The notes under the pieces were generated by a model that had not been told where the DNA came from, searched no databases, and worked only from the letters and a program-made list of their open reading frames with translations. From positions 62,001-126,000 of the forward strand of contig NZ_BRVP01000004.1 of assembly GCF_027924145.1 (NCBI RefSeq): a stretch of 64,000 nt of DNA. The letters run 5' to 3'. Position numbers and translations under genes: made by a program. The DNA comes from Neptunitalea chrysea (lineage in GTDB: Bacteria; Bacteroidota; Bacteroidia; Flavobacteriales; Flavobacteriaceae). Below are positions 8,152-17,046 of the stretch, piece by piece; within the stretch, counting starts at the first letter, position 1; every line of letters starts with the position of its first letter.

Positions 8152-9303
8152 TTATTCTAAAGTTTTAAAAAAGTGAGGTGTGTAATTTTCTAAAGCGTCT
8201 GGATGTAAATAATATATAATATCTTTTAACACCAAATCGGGTCTGGATGGAGCCATTTCATAATATAACAATCCCCCCGTAGGGCCTTTTGTGTTACTAA
8301 AGGTATAGATTTTTTTGTTCTTAAAAGCTTTAAAGTTTTTATATGAATTATTTTCCTGAGTTAATTGATTGTAAGCAATAAATTGCCCGGGAGCAATCCA
8401 AAAATCAGCATCAACACCCATATCATAAACCGATTCAAAAGTCATCTTCAAGCTACCTGTTTCGTCGGTATTTTTCCAGAGATAGTTGGTGTTGGCGTCT
8501 GCTAAAAATTGAGCCATCCAGCTTTTACCACCAGGCAGGTACCAAACATCTTTATACATAGCACCACATAAAACAGTAGGTTTTTCGGTACGTTCAGCCA
8601 CTAATTGCTTTGCCTTGAGATAGTTTTTTTCTATATAATTAAAAATGCTATCGGCTTCTTTTTCTTTATTAAAAAAGGGAGCAAAAAACTTAATCCATTC
8701 TGCTTTTCCTAAAGGTGTTTCTTCTGCCCAGTCACCATTGTAAACAACAGGTATTCCTGTTTTTTGGATGGTTGCATAGGTTTTATTTTGGTCGTTTATA
8801 GAAAACCCAATAATTACATCAGGGTTTATGTCTATTACCAGTTCTGTGTTTATAGATTCGTTGGCTCCTAACTCTTTTATTTTTCCTTCTTCAATCATTT
8901 TTCTAGTGTTAGGAGACGAAATATATTGAGTATCGGGAAAGCCCACTAAAGTGTTTTCTACCTGTAAAGCTTCGAGCGAAGGAATATATGTTGTAGAAGT
9001 AGCTACAATTTTAGAAACCGGAGTAGTTACAACTGCATCAAAGTTTCCATCAGGCTTTTTATTTCCTTTAGGAACAAGGGCATAGGTAAAAGTTTTGGTA
9101 GCATGTGGCCACGGTTTGGTAACTTTTAGTAAGGTGTAACCATCTTTTTTTTCGATATAAAAACCCTTGGCATAGCTGGGTTTTAATAAGGAATCTGTTG
9201 TTGTTTTTTGAGGTTCAGATTGTTTTTCTTTACAGGAACCGAAAACAAAAGCTACAGTAAAAAGAAGTAGTAAAAATCTTGATATACCCTTAAATTTTTT
9301 CAT
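8152..9303 (-). CDS. btuF: Corrinoid-binding lipoprotein, BtuF-like
   Basis: A Peripla_BP_2-type binding protein of 383 residues from the ATG at 9303, which places the signal peptide correctly (MKKFKGISRFLLLLFTVAF then lipobox VFGSC); an ATG 14 codons further up would bury it. Later motifs are typical of the BtuF/FhuD fold: PSLEALQVENTLVGFP, LVIDINPDVIIGF and the long linking helix. It delivers substrate to the BtuC-like permease encoded immediately downstream. Substrate assignment rests on the riboswitch-controlled receptor genes that diverge from it; a siderophore is less likely. Confidence 0.85.
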   Translation of the reverse strand: MKKFKGISRFLLLLFTVAFVFGSCKEKQSEPQKTTTDSLLKPSYAKGFYIEKKDGYTLLKVTKPWPHATKTFTYALVPKGNKKPDGNFDAVVTTPVSKIVATSTTYIPSLEALQVENTLVGFPDTQYISSPNTRKMIEEGKIKELGANESINTELVIDINPDVIIGFSINDQNKTYATIQKTGIPVVYNGDWAEETPLGKAEWIKFFAPFFNKEKEADSIFNYIEKNYLKAKQLVAERTEKPTVLCGAMYKDVWYLPGGKSWMAQFLADANTNYLWKNTDETGSLKMTFESVYDMGVDADFWIAPGQFIAYNQLTQENNSYKNFKAFKNKKIYTFSNTKGPTGGLLYYEMAPSRPDLVLKDIIYYLHPDALENYTPHFFKTLE

Positions 9304-9391
9304 AAGGTCAAAGGTATTTAAAATTGAATTGCTAACAAAAGTCATTTTTATAATCTAAATAATAGGTTACTTTTCAGAAAATTTAGGCGAC

Positions 9392-9508
9392 ATGGATTCA
9401 AATAATACAACGTTGTATTTAGTTGCAACCGTCATAGTGTTACATTTTTTAGTTGGCTTTATTTATTTGATTGCAAAGCTTTCTAAAAAAAATGATTTTG
9501 AAAGATGA
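9392..9508 (+). CDS. 38-residue single-pass membrane miniprotein
   Basis: A short frame opens with ATG at 9392 and ends with TGA at 9508. The product starts MDSNNTTLYLVATVIVLHFL, continues as a helix through VGFIYLIAKL and ends in a charged tail SKKNDFER, a textbook small single-pass protein with N-outside polarity. It lies between the btuF-like gene (divergent) and the cobalamin riboswitch and is co-oriented with the receptor gene. Composition and clean topology argue that it is real; conservation could not be checked. Function unknown. Confidence 0.55.
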   Translation: MDSNNTTLYLVATVIVLHFLVGFIYLIAKLSKKNDFER

Positions 9509-9553
9509 TATTTTTTAGGTTTTGTTAAAAAAATATATTGTAGTTTTGTTCAC

Positions 9554-9740
9554 AGAATATTGGTTTTGTCAGACATGTATATTTGACAAATGAAAAGGGA
9601 ATTCGGTTAAATTCCGGAGCTGTTCCCGCAACTGTAAGCTTAGTTTTTGTAAATGGTGACTACTTACTTCAATTACCACTGAACATTTTGTTTGGGAAGG
9701 TTGTAGTTATACGCAAGCCAGGAGACCTGCCATATTCATA
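9554..9740 (+). promoter_or_regulatory. Cobalamin (adenosylcobalamin-class) riboswitch
   Basis: Conserved blocks appear in order: AAGGGAATTCGGT (9596-9607), CCGGAGCTGTTCCCGCAACT (9614-9633), GACTACTTAC...CCACTGAACA (around 9658-9684), GGGAAGG (9694-9700) and the B12-box end AAGCCAGGAGACCTGCC (9716-9732). The outer stem pairs GAATATTGG (9557-9565) with CCATATTC (9731-9738). It ends about 40 bp ahead of the BtuB-like receptor gene. A short CCTT/AAGG hairpin right before the start codon (9758-9773) could hide the initiation region when ligand is bound. B12 should lower expression of the receptor and its downstream lipoprotein. Confidence 0.93.
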
Positions 9741-9777
9741 ATATAATTTTATATAAGCCTTCGGGAAAAAGGTATGT

Positions 9778-11610
9778 ATGAATATGAAACAGAGCTATCT
9801 CATATCTTTATTTGTTTTTTTTGCTGTACACGTTGTTCATGCACAAGAACCTATTCCTTTGGAAGAGGTTGAAGTGTCCGATAGTCAGTTAAAAAGATTT
9901 TCTAACACCCAACAAACAACGGTGTTAACAGATAGTGTATTGGCAAAAAATGAGCCTTCGTTAACTTCTTTATTAAATTATTCTACCAATATTTATTTTA
10001 AAGAAAATGGACTAGGTATGGTGTCTTCACCTTCTTTCCGGGGTACTACTTCTCAACAGACGGCTGTATTGTGGAATGGGATTAATATCAACTCTCAATT
10101 AAATGGGCAAACCGATTTTAATACAATATCTATAAGAACTTTTGATGAGGTGGAAGTACGTAGCGGCGGCGGAAGTGTGCTTTTTGGAAGTGGAGCTATA
10201 GGAGGGTCTATTCACTTAAATGACTATTTAAGGTTTAATAAAGGGTTTAATACATCGGCATTACTACGTTATGGCAGTTTTAATACGTTAGACTCCAGTG
10301 TTAAATCGGGTATTTCAGGTGAAAAATGGAGTGCTAATTTGGCTATTGGAAGAACGAGTTCAGATAACGATTATGATTACGTAGCAGTGGATGCTAAAAA
10401 CACGAACGGACAATTTTATAACAATAGTTTTTCTTTCAACACCGGATATAAAATAAATGATAAAAACCTTTTAAAGTGGTACAGTTATTTGTACGATGGA
10501 GAACGTCATTTTTCCACTATTACAACCAATGAAACTAAAACAAAGTACAGAGATTTTAATACTAGAAATTTGGTAGAATGGGATGGCTTTTACGGAAAAT
10601 GGCTTTCTAAAACCAAACTAGCATATATTACAGAGCACTATAAATATTATGCCAATATAGATAGCGATAATTATACTGAAGGAGAGGCAAAGACTTTTAT
10701 TGGTAAGTATGATATAGCGTATAACGTTTCTCCAAAATTGTTACTGAATGCCGTTGCAGATGTTACCCATACCAATGGAGAGGGGAGTAGTATTCCAGAA
10801 TCGGAGCGAACCATAACCTCTTTTAATATAATGGCAAAACATACAATATTGGAAAAACTATTGTATGAGGCAACACTTCGTAAAGAAATCACAGCTAATT
10901 ACGATAGTCCGTTTTTATATAGTTTAGGAATCAATTATCAACTAACAAAACAATACGAAATAAGATTTAACACCTCAAAAAATTTTAGAATACCCACGTA
11001 TAATGATTTGTATTGGGTAGGTAGTGGAAACCCCAATTTGCTACCGGAAACCTCAGTACAGTACGAAGTAGGGAATTCTTATTCCTCCAAGCACATAAAT
11101 GCATCTGTTACGGCATTTTACAATAACATTGAAGACATGATACAGTGGCTTCCATCCGGATCGGTATGGACTCCTGTTAACACTCAACATGTAAATACGT
11201 ATGGTGCAGAAACTCAGTTGAAAACCTCTCTGAATATTAAAAGTCATGAAGTTGTTTTTATCGGAAATTATGCTTACACGGTTTCAAAAAATCAAGAAAC
11301 CGATAAACAGTTAGTATACGTTCCTTATCATAAAGGGGGTGGTGCACTTTCATATGGGTTTAAAAATATAAGTGTTCAATATCAGCTATTGTATGTAGGA
11401 GAGGTGTTTATTTTAGCCGATAATAGCCCGAACTATGTACTTGACGATTATCTTATTTCTAACCTGTCTTCTGAATATGTGTTGGGAGAAAAACAAAAAT
11501 TGACCATAGGCGTAAAAGTAAACAATATATGGAATAAGGCATATCAAACTGTTGCAAACAGATATATGCCAGGACTTAATTTTAATTTTTATTTACATTT
11601 TAAATTATAG
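9778..11610 (+). CDS. btuB: TonB-dependent outer-membrane corrinoid receptor
   Basis: A 610-residue receptor: signal peptide ending VHAQ, a TonB-box-like segment, the plug domain (SLLNYSTNIYFKENGLGMVS, FRGTTSQQTAVLWNGI, VEVRSGGGSVLFGSGAIGG) and a 22-strand-type barrel ending in Phe-Lys-Leu (NFNFYLHFKL). At 610 residues it matches the size of BtuB rather than the longer SusC family, and no carboxypeptidase-like N-terminal domain is present. It takes up corrinoids through the outer membrane using TonB energy. The cobalamin riboswitch immediately upstream makes B12 the substrate. An in-frame ATG two codons in is an alternative start. The next gene starts 4 bp after the stop. Confidence 0.92.
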   Translation: MNMKQSYLISLFVFFAVHVVHAQEPIPLEEVEVSDSQLKRFSNTQQTTVLTDSVLAKNEPSLTSLLNYSTNIYFKENGLGMVSSPSFRGTTSQQTAVLWNGININSQLNGQTDFNTISIRTFDEVEVRSGGGSVLFGSGAIGGSIHLNDYLRFNKGFNTSALLRYGSFNTLDSSVKSGISGEKWSANLAIGRTSSDNDYDYVAVDAKNTNGQFYNNSFSFNTGYKINDKNLLKWYSYLYDGERHFSTITTNETKTKYRDFNTRNLVEWDGFYGKWLSKTKLAYITEHYKYYANIDSDNYTEGEAKTFIGKYDIAYNVSPKLLLNAVADVTHTNGEGSSIPESERTITSFNIMAKHTILEKLLYEATLRKEITANYDSPFLYSLGINYQLTKQYEIRFNTSKNFRIPTYNDLYWVGSGNPNLLPETSVQYEVGNSYSSKHINASVTAFYNNIEDMIQWLPSGSVWTPVNTQHVNTYGAETQLKTSLNIKSHEVVFIGNYAYTVSKNQETDKQLVYVPYHKGGGALSYGFKNISVQYQLLYVGEVFILADNSPNYVLDDYLISNLSSEYVLGEKQKLTIGVKVNNIWNKAYQTVANRYMPGLNFNFYLHFKL

Positions 11611-11613
11611 AAA

Positions 11614-12693
11614 ATGAGGGATTTATTTAAAAGTATGATTTGTGCAGCTTCGGTAGCACTACTTTTTGTATCATGTAACAGTGATGATGACGATACTAAA
11701 ACAACAGAACCATTAGGAGATTATGAAACGGGAATTTTTGTAACCTCTGAAGGAGGTTCAGTATCTGGGACGGTAGATTTTATTTCTGAAGATTTTTCAT
11801 CTGTTGAAAACGGAGTTTATCAAAATGTAAATGGTGAAAACTTGGGGACTTATTTAGAGTCAGCTTATTTTGATGATGAAACTGCATATGTAGTTGTAGA
11901 TAATGCTTCTACAATTTATGCAGTAAATAAATATACTTTTGAAAAAATAGGAACTATTACAACGGGCTTATCAATGCCTAGATTTATGACAGTTAGCGAT
12001 GGTAAAGGATATGTTACCAACTGGGGAGATCCATATGATTCGACAGATGATTTTGTGGCTGTTGTAAATTTAGAAAGCTTAGCGGTAGAAAGTACGATAG
12101 CTGTAGGTGAAGGACCCGAAAGAATTCTTTCTTATGATGGTAAAGTATATGTAACTCATAAAGGCGGATACAATACTAATAACATTGTATCAGTAATAGA
12201 AACTTCAAGTGAAACGGTTTCAACTATTGAAGTTGAAGATAAGCCTGATGAAATTTTTGTAAACGATGCAGGTGATATTGTTGTGTTATCTCATGGAGCT
12301 ACTTTATACGATGCTAGTTGGAACTATATAGGAGATACAGTAGGGGCTATTTCTAAAATAGACCCTAGTAACAATACATTAGAGTTATCATTAGAGTTTG
12401 TAGAAGGAAGTCACCCTGGTTTAATGTATTACTATAAGGGTGTTTTATATTATGAATTAAGCGGTACTGTATATACAATGTCTGATAGTGATACAGCTTT
12501 ACCTACAACTGGTATTTTAGATTTAGGAGGTATTTATGCTTATGGTATGGCTGTAGACGACAATAACTTATATGTTATTAACGCAAGTTTTTCTGAAATG
12601 AGTGATTTAATAGTATATGACCTTAACTCATTAACTGAAGCCTATACATTTGACGTAGGACTTGGGGCTTCTAAAATTTATTTTGCAAACTAA
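11614..12693 (+). CDS. Surface beta-propeller lipoprotein, BtuG-like
   Basis: A 359-residue lipoprotein: signal peptide with lipobox LFVSC (Cys21) directly followed by NSDDDDTK, an acidic stretch like the surface-export signal of Bacteroidota lipoproteins. The rest is a YncE/DUF5074-like seven-blade propeller with repeats such as VVDNASTIYAVNKYTFEKIG, KGYVTNWG, VYVTHKGG and DLIVYDLNSL. It is translationally close (4 bp) to the BtuB-like receptor and shares its riboswitch. In Bacteroides the propeller lipoprotein BtuG captures B12 and sits on BtuB; that known case makes the same job likely here. Sequence identity to BtuG was not measured. Confidence 0.82.
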   Translation: MRDLFKSMICAASVALLFVSCNSDDDDTKTTEPLGDYETGIFVTSEGGSVSGTVDFISEDFSSVENGVYQNVNGENLGTYLESAYFDDETAYVVVDNASTIYAVNKYTFEKIGTITTGLSMPRFMTVSDGKGYVTNWGDPYDSTDDFVAVVNLESLAVESTIAVGEGPERILSYDGKVYVTHKGGYNTNNIVSVIETSSETVSTIEVEDKPDEIFVNDAGDIVVLSHGATLYDASWNYIGDTVGAISKIDPSNNTLELSLEFVEGSHPGLMYYYKGVLYYELSGTVYTMSDSDTALPTTGILDLGGIYAYGMAVDDNNLYVINASFSEMSDLIVYDLNSLTEAYTFDVGLGASKIYFAN

Positions 12694-12772
12694 TTAATAT
12701 AGGACGTAAAAAATTTTTAATTTTTAAAGAAGGAATGACTTGTAAGACAGGTCTGGTGTTTATATGTTAACT

Positions 12773-12811
12773 TAAAAGAGTCTTCAAGATGAAGGCTCTT
12801 TTCCTTTTTTA
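12773..12811 (+). terminator. Intrinsic terminator of the riboswitch operon
   Basis: Stem AAAAGAGTCTTCA pairs with TGAAGGCTCTTTT (one mismatch) and is followed by CCTTTTTT. It lies about 80 bp after the BtuG-like gene. Confidence 0.7.
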
Positions 12812-12928
12812 TAAAAAAATAGAGTTACCTAAATCATATTTTTTTTGTATTTTTAAATAATAGGTAAAGCTTTTTTTTAATTAAATTTGAAACGAGAGAA
12901 ATAACCCAAGCCTGTAATACTATTGCAT

Positions 12929-13789
12929 ATGAAAAAGAAAAAACAGAACAAAAGAATATTAATAATACTTGTCTTACTACTGTTATTGGTAGGTGTTATT
13001 ATCTTTTTACCTTCTGAAAAAACAGCTTCTAAACCTAATGATGTTAGTGTAGAACCCAAAAAGGAAATAGAAGTTACTACGAAAGACGGGGTATCACATG
13101 AAGAAATGCCCGTAGAAGTTAAAGAGGAGAAAGATAAAATGTCTCTAGAGGAGATAGAGGCTTTGAAAAAGAAGAGAGCTCAAGAAGCAAAGGACAGGGC
13201 AAAAAATCTTAAAAAAGGACAAGAACAATATAATCAGGCTTTAATTCTTTTAGAAAAAGAAAATACAGAGGACGCTGTAATTTTATTAAAAGAAGCTGCA
13301 AAGAATAGGGTTAAGGAGGCACAAAGTAATTTAGGGAAGCGTTATTTTGATGGGGATGGAGTTAGTAAAAATGTAAACTTAGCAATAGAGTGGTTATTAA
13401 AAGCGGCTAGACAAGGAGAAGTAGAAGCACAACGCACCTTAGGGTTTGTATATGCCAGTGGTTATGCCGTAGATAAAAATTATAAAAAGTCTTTTTACTG
13501 GTATGCCAAAGCAGCTAAACAAGGTAATAGTTTTAGCCAAAGTGAACTAGGTAATGCCTATAAATTTGGTTTTGGTGTTGCTAAAAGTGATAAAAAAGCT
13601 TTTGATTGGTATTTAAGGGCAGCCAATCAGGGTGATGTTACCGCTCAGTTTAATGTAGGAATGTCTTATGAGAAAGGTGAAGGAATTGAAAAGGATATAG
13701 AGATGGCTAAATCTTGGTACAGTAAGGCAGCAGAGCAAGGGTATGGTAATGCAGAAAGAGCTTTGGAAAGTTTAAAGAAACCGAATTAA
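12929..13789 (+). CDS. Sel1-repeat membrane-anchored protein
   Basis: A 286-residue protein from the ATG at 12929 (a TTG two codons upstream is less likely). It has a basic N-terminus and one membrane anchor (RILIILVLLLLLVGVIIFLP), a charged Lys/Glu coiled-coil linker (about 35-110), then four to five Sel1-type repeats, for example AQSNLGKRYFDGDGVSKNVN, AQRTLGFVYASGYAVDKNYK and AQFNVGMSYEKGEGIEKDIE. Sel1 repeats form a superhelix for protein-protein contacts. The repeats would lie outside the cytoplasmic membrane. No partner is evident from neighbours; it stands as a single gene ended by a strong terminator. Confidence 0.85.
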   Translation: MKKKKQNKRILIILVLLLLLVGVIIFLPSEKTASKPNDVSVEPKKEIEVTTKDGVSHEEMPVEVKEEKDKMSLEEIEALKKKRAQEAKDRAKNLKKGQEQYNQALILLEKENTEDAVILLKEAAKNRVKEAQSNLGKRYFDGDGVSKNVNLAIEWLLKAARQGEVEAQRTLGFVYASGYAVDKNYKKSFYWYAKAAKQGNSFSQSELGNAYKFGFGVAKSDKKAFDWYLRAANQGDVTAQFNVGMSYEKGEGIEKDIEMAKSWYSKAAEQGYGNAERALESLKKPN

Positions 13790-13807
13790 ATTTTAATTAT
13801 AACAAAT

Positions 13808-13848
13808 AACACGTCCTAAAATAGTTAATCTATTTTAGGACGTGTCTT
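13808..13848. terminator. Bidirectional terminator
   Basis: A perfect 16-bp stem, ACACGTCCTAAAATAG with its complement and a 6-base loop, lies between the convergent ends of the Sel1 gene and the S41 peptidase gene. Confidence 0.8.
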
Positions 13849-13857
13849 ATTACCATC

Positions 13858-15384
13858 TTATTCTAAATCTACAGATGGTATGGTAATTTCATCTGACGGA
13901 TTATCTAAATACATCGTATTAAAAGAACGAATGTTACTTTTGTTATTAGCAAATTCTCTTAATGGAAATGCGACAGAAGGAAATGTTCTTTTTGTAGTCG
14001 TAGATATTTGATTAAGTGCTTCGGCTAGCAAAGGCTCAGCAGTATCTCCTAATACCCCCATATTGGTTAAATCTTCTAGCATATCAGTATCTGGTGTTAA
14101 TCCGTTATCTGCGTACTCATAGAATCCGTTAGCATTTTCGTTTCTACCTACTAAGGGTTGCATAGCCCAACTATTGTCAGGGTTTATATAGCTTTCTCTA
14201 TTTGAGTTGTAAACATATGAGTTTTCAGGATCATCAACCAAAGTAATAGAAAATTCATTTTTACCACGGGTATAATCTCCAATTTGATTAACTGTAATGT
14301 AAGGGTCTAAAGCATTAATAACCAATTCGCTTGCCGATGCAGTAGTATAACTAGTTAAAACGTATACCTCCGATAAGTTAAGTGTGTTTAGTGTTGCTCC
14401 ATCAGAATTGGTATTTGTAAAGTAATCATTTAACTCACTACTTGATAATTGCGATTGTACTTTATCATTCCAACGTTGCTTAATATATAGTTGTCCGTTA
14501 AATTGTCCGGTAATCAAGCTAGATAAAATACGTGACGTATTTACGCTACCACCACTATTGTAACGAAGGTCTAAAACAAGATCAGTAACGTTGGCATTTT
14601 TTAATTCAGCAAAAGCATCATTTAATTGCGTATTAAAGTTAGCAGTAAAAGCATTGTACATTAAATAGCCCACCGTACGGCTACCTACATTAAACGTATC
14701 AACAATATAAATAGGATCCTCTGTATAACTATATTCAGTTAATTCTATAGATACACCATTTTCGCTTATAGCATTCCTAGGAGGATTATAGCTGGTTACT
14801 AAAGATGGGTCTGTAATTTCAGCCATGTTTAAGGTATAAGTGTCAGAACTATATAGCAAATCACTATAATTATTCAACGTTAATTGCGTTCCGTTTACAC
14901 CAGTAAAAATATCACCTCTTTGAATGTTTTTAGAAGAAGCATCAGAATTAGGCATTATGTACTTTACAAAACCAAATACTTCATCGTTATCAGAAAACGT
15001 AGCCAAGCCAAATTCAACTCCATTAGTAGTATAAGAACCACTTAATGAATTTACAAGTTCGGTATAGTCACTAGTTATATAGCTAAATCTATCAATGGCG
15101 TTGTCACTGCCATAAACATAGGTATGCTGATTACATAGATTATAAAATAACTCAGAAGGACCAGAGAATGAAGTTATAAAATCATTGTATTCTTCATTAG
15201 AAGAAAATCGATCATCTGCCAGATCTTCAACATCTGCCTGCCAAAAGTACCAGAAATTCATACCCTTCCAAATAAAATCTTCGGTAGATTCGGAAGATGT
15301 AAAGGTTAAGATATTATCATCTTTGTCATCACAAGAAGTAACGACTAAAAGGGAAAATAGAATAAAATATAGTGAACGTCTCAT
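13858..15384 (-). CDS. S41-family peptidase lipoprotein
   Basis: A 508-residue protein from the ATG at 15384, which gives a normal lipoprotein signal (MRRSLYFILFSLLVVTSC, then DDKDD, an acidic surface-export-like stretch). An N-terminal helical region carries FIWKGMNFWYFWQADVEDL. A PDZ-like region (FVKYIMPNSDASSKNIQRGD, FTGVNGTQL) precedes the S41 catalytic domain with VTDLVLDLRYNSGGSV and the nucleophile Ser in TTASASELVINAL. Such tail-specific-protease-like lipoproteins are common in Flavobacteriaceae; the substrate is unknown. It is transcribed away from the sigma-factor operon. Confidence 0.88.
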   Translation of the reverse strand: MRRSLYFILFSLLVVTSCDDKDDNILTFTSSESTEDFIWKGMNFWYFWQADVEDLADDRFSSNEEYNDFITSFSGPSELFYNLCNQHTYVYGSDNAIDRFSYITSDYTELVNSLSGSYTTNGVEFGLATFSDNDEVFGFVKYIMPNSDASSKNIQRGDIFTGVNGTQLTLNNYSDLLYSSDTYTLNMAEITDPSLVTSYNPPRNAISENGVSIELTEYSYTEDPIYIVDTFNVGSRTVGYLMYNAFTANFNTQLNDAFAELKNANVTDLVLDLRYNSGGSVNTSRILSSLITGQFNGQLYIKQRWNDKVQSQLSSSELNDYFTNTNSDGATLNTLNLSEVYVLTSYTTASASELVINALDPYITVNQIGDYTRGKNEFSITLVDDPENSYVYNSNRESYINPDNSWAMQPLVGRNENANGFYEYADNGLTPDTDMLEDLTNMGVLGDTAEPLLAEALNQISTTTKRTFPSVAFPLREFANNKSNIRSFNTMYLDNPSDEITIPSVDLE

Positions 15385-15511
15385 TGAATAATGTTTTATC
15401 ATTGCTTAATAAACTCTAAATTTAGATACTTTATTATAATTTGAAAATTTTTGTAACAAAATTAAATGTGGTTCGTCTCCCTTATATAACCACCAAAAAG
15501 AATTGTATAAC

Positions 15512-16030
15512 ATGGATGCTTCGGCCTTTTTAAATACGGTACTGCCTTTTAAAGATAAAATGTTTAGGCTAGCTAAAAGGCTTTTAGTTTCGACAGAAGA
15601 GGCGGAGGATGCTACCCAAGAAATACTTTTAAAGTTGTGGAGGAGTAATGATAAAATGGCTTCTTATAAAAGTGTTGAAGCCTTTGCCATGACAATGACC
15701 AAAAATTTTTGTTTAGATCGATTAAAATCTAAACAAGCAGGGCACTTAAAGTTAGTGCACAGTAATTATCAGGATGAATCGGTATCCCTACAACGAAAGA
15801 TTGAAAATGTAGATAGTTTAGAGTGGATGCAACGAATTTTGAAAACATTACCAGAACAACAACGTATAATTTTACAATTAAGAGATATAGAACAATATGA
15901 ATTTGAAGAAATTGCCGAAATGATGGATATGAACCAAAGTGCTATAAGAACAGCACTTTCAAGAGCTAGAAAGGCAGTTAGAGAATCATTAATTAAAACT
16001 CACAATTATGGAATTCAACAACAAAACTAA
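15512..16030 (+). CDS. ECF-type RNA polymerase sigma factor
   Basis: A 172-residue sigma-70-family factor from the ATG at 15512 (a TTG three codons earlier is also in frame). Region 2 spans about 10-75 (AEDATQEILLKLWR, AFAMTMTKNFCLDRLKSK) and region 4 about 110-165 (LPEQQRIILQLRDIEQYEFE then a helix-turn-helix EIAEMMDMNQSAIRTALSRA). Its stop lies inside the next gene (23-bp overlap), which encodes a membrane protein with anti-sigma layout. The operon continues with two DUF4252 proteins, a recurrent Bacteroidota arrangement. Confidence 0.9.
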   Translation: MDASAFLNTVLPFKDKMFRLAKRLLVSTEEAEDATQEILLKLWRSNDKMASYKSVEAFAMTMTKNFCLDRLKSKQAGHLKLVHSNYQDESVSLQRKIENVDSLEWMQRILKTLPEQQRIILQLRDIEQYEFEEIAEMMDMNQSAIRTALSRARKAVRESLIKTHNYGIQQQN

Positions 16031-16463
16031 GTATATAGAAAAGTTACTTGAAAAGTATTTAGAGGCTACTACTACAGTAGCTGAAGAGCAAGAACTAAAA
16101 ATTTATTTTTCTAAAGAAGATGTGGCGCCACATTTATTAGAATATAAGATGATGTTCGGGTACTTCTCTGTAGCCAAAGAAGAGCGGTTTACCAAAAACG
16201 TTCCATTAGAACCTAAGAAAAGACACGTAAGTCGAAAATGGATTACCGTTGCAGCTGTTGCCGCTATAAGTTTTGGCGCTTTTTTTGGAGTTGATTTATA
16301 TCATTCGATGAAAGAACAGAGAGAAGCAGGATTGGCTTATACACAAACCAAAGAAGCTTTTGAATTATTAGCTCTTAACTTGAAAAAAGGAAAAGAACAA
16401 ATGATGTACTTAAACGAATTGGAAGAAACAAAAGAGAAAATTTTTAAAACTGTAAACAATTAA
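16008..16463 (+). CDS. Probable anti-sigma factor
   Basis: A 151-residue single-pass protein. The cytosolic N-terminal 78 residues (YIEKLLEKYLEATTTVAEEQ, typical of Bacteroidota anti-sigma proteins with a conserved Leu/Tyr-rich helix) precede one membrane helix (about 79-96, ITVAAVAAISFGAFFGVDLY) and a helical extracytoplasmic tail. It overlaps the sigma-factor gene by 23 bp, which sets stoichiometry and marks it as the partner. No classic zinc-binding motif is present. Assignment is by layout and position rather than by a family motif. Confidence 0.75.
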   Translation: MEFNNKTKYIEKLLEKYLEATTTVAEEQELKIYFSKEDVAPHLLEYKMMFGYFSVAKEERFTKNVPLEPKKRHVSRKWITVAAVAAISFGAFFGVDLYHSMKEQREAGLAYTQTKEAFELLALNLKKGKEQMMYLNELEETKEKIFKTVNN

Positions 16464-16466
16464 GAA

Positions 16467-16997
16467 ATGAAAAAAATAATTTTATTAATAGTGTTAGTGG
16501 TAGCTCCACTTGTCTCTAAAGCTCAATCTGTATTTGATAAGTTTGAAGATATGGATGATGTAACTACTGTAGTAGTTAACAAAAGAATGTTTGAACTGTT
16601 TGTTCATATTGATTCTGATGATCCGGACGCAAAACGTCTTATGGATATGGTGAAAAGTCTTCAAGGATTAAAGCTTTTTACAACTGAAAATGAGAAAATA
16701 GCTAAGGATATGTCTGCGACAGTTTCTAAATATATTAAAACAGGTAAGTTAGAAGAGTTAATGCGTGTTAAAGACAAGGATGCAAACATTAAGTTCTACA
16801 TTAAAGAAGGGAAAGATAAAGACCATGTAAAAGAACTGTTAATGTACATTGAAGGAATTAGTGATGTACACATTAAAGGTAGAGAAGTAGAAAGTGTATT
16901 ATTATCTATTGTTGGAGATATTGATTTGAACCAGATAGGTGAACTTACCAAAGCTATGAACTTGCCTTCTGAACTGAATAATGTGCAAAATAAATAA
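16467..16997 (+). CDS. DUF4252 exported protein
   Basis: A 176-residue protein with a cleavable signal peptide (ending VSKAQS) and a DUF4252 domain: FDKFEDMDDVTTVVVNKRMF near the start, SLQGLKLFTTEN, then YIEGISDVHIKGREVESVLL and a C-terminal GDIDLNQIGEL. DUF4252 proteins are periplasmic or surface proteins of unknown function, repeatedly encoded after ECF sigma/anti-sigma pairs in Bacteroidota. It begins 3 bp after the anti-sigma stop. Confidence 0.85.
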   Translation: MKKIILLIVLVVAPLVSKAQSVFDKFEDMDDVTTVVVNKRMFELFVHIDSDDPDAKRLMDMVKSLQGLKLFTTENEKIAKDMSATVSKYIKTGKLEELMRVKDKDANIKFYIKEGKDKDHVKELLMYIEGISDVHIKGREVESVLLSIVGDIDLNQIGELTKAMNLPSELNNVQNK

Positions 16998-17046
16998 TAT
17001 TCATTAAGGCATTACCTTAGGTGATGCCTTTTTTAAAGCTTTACCC

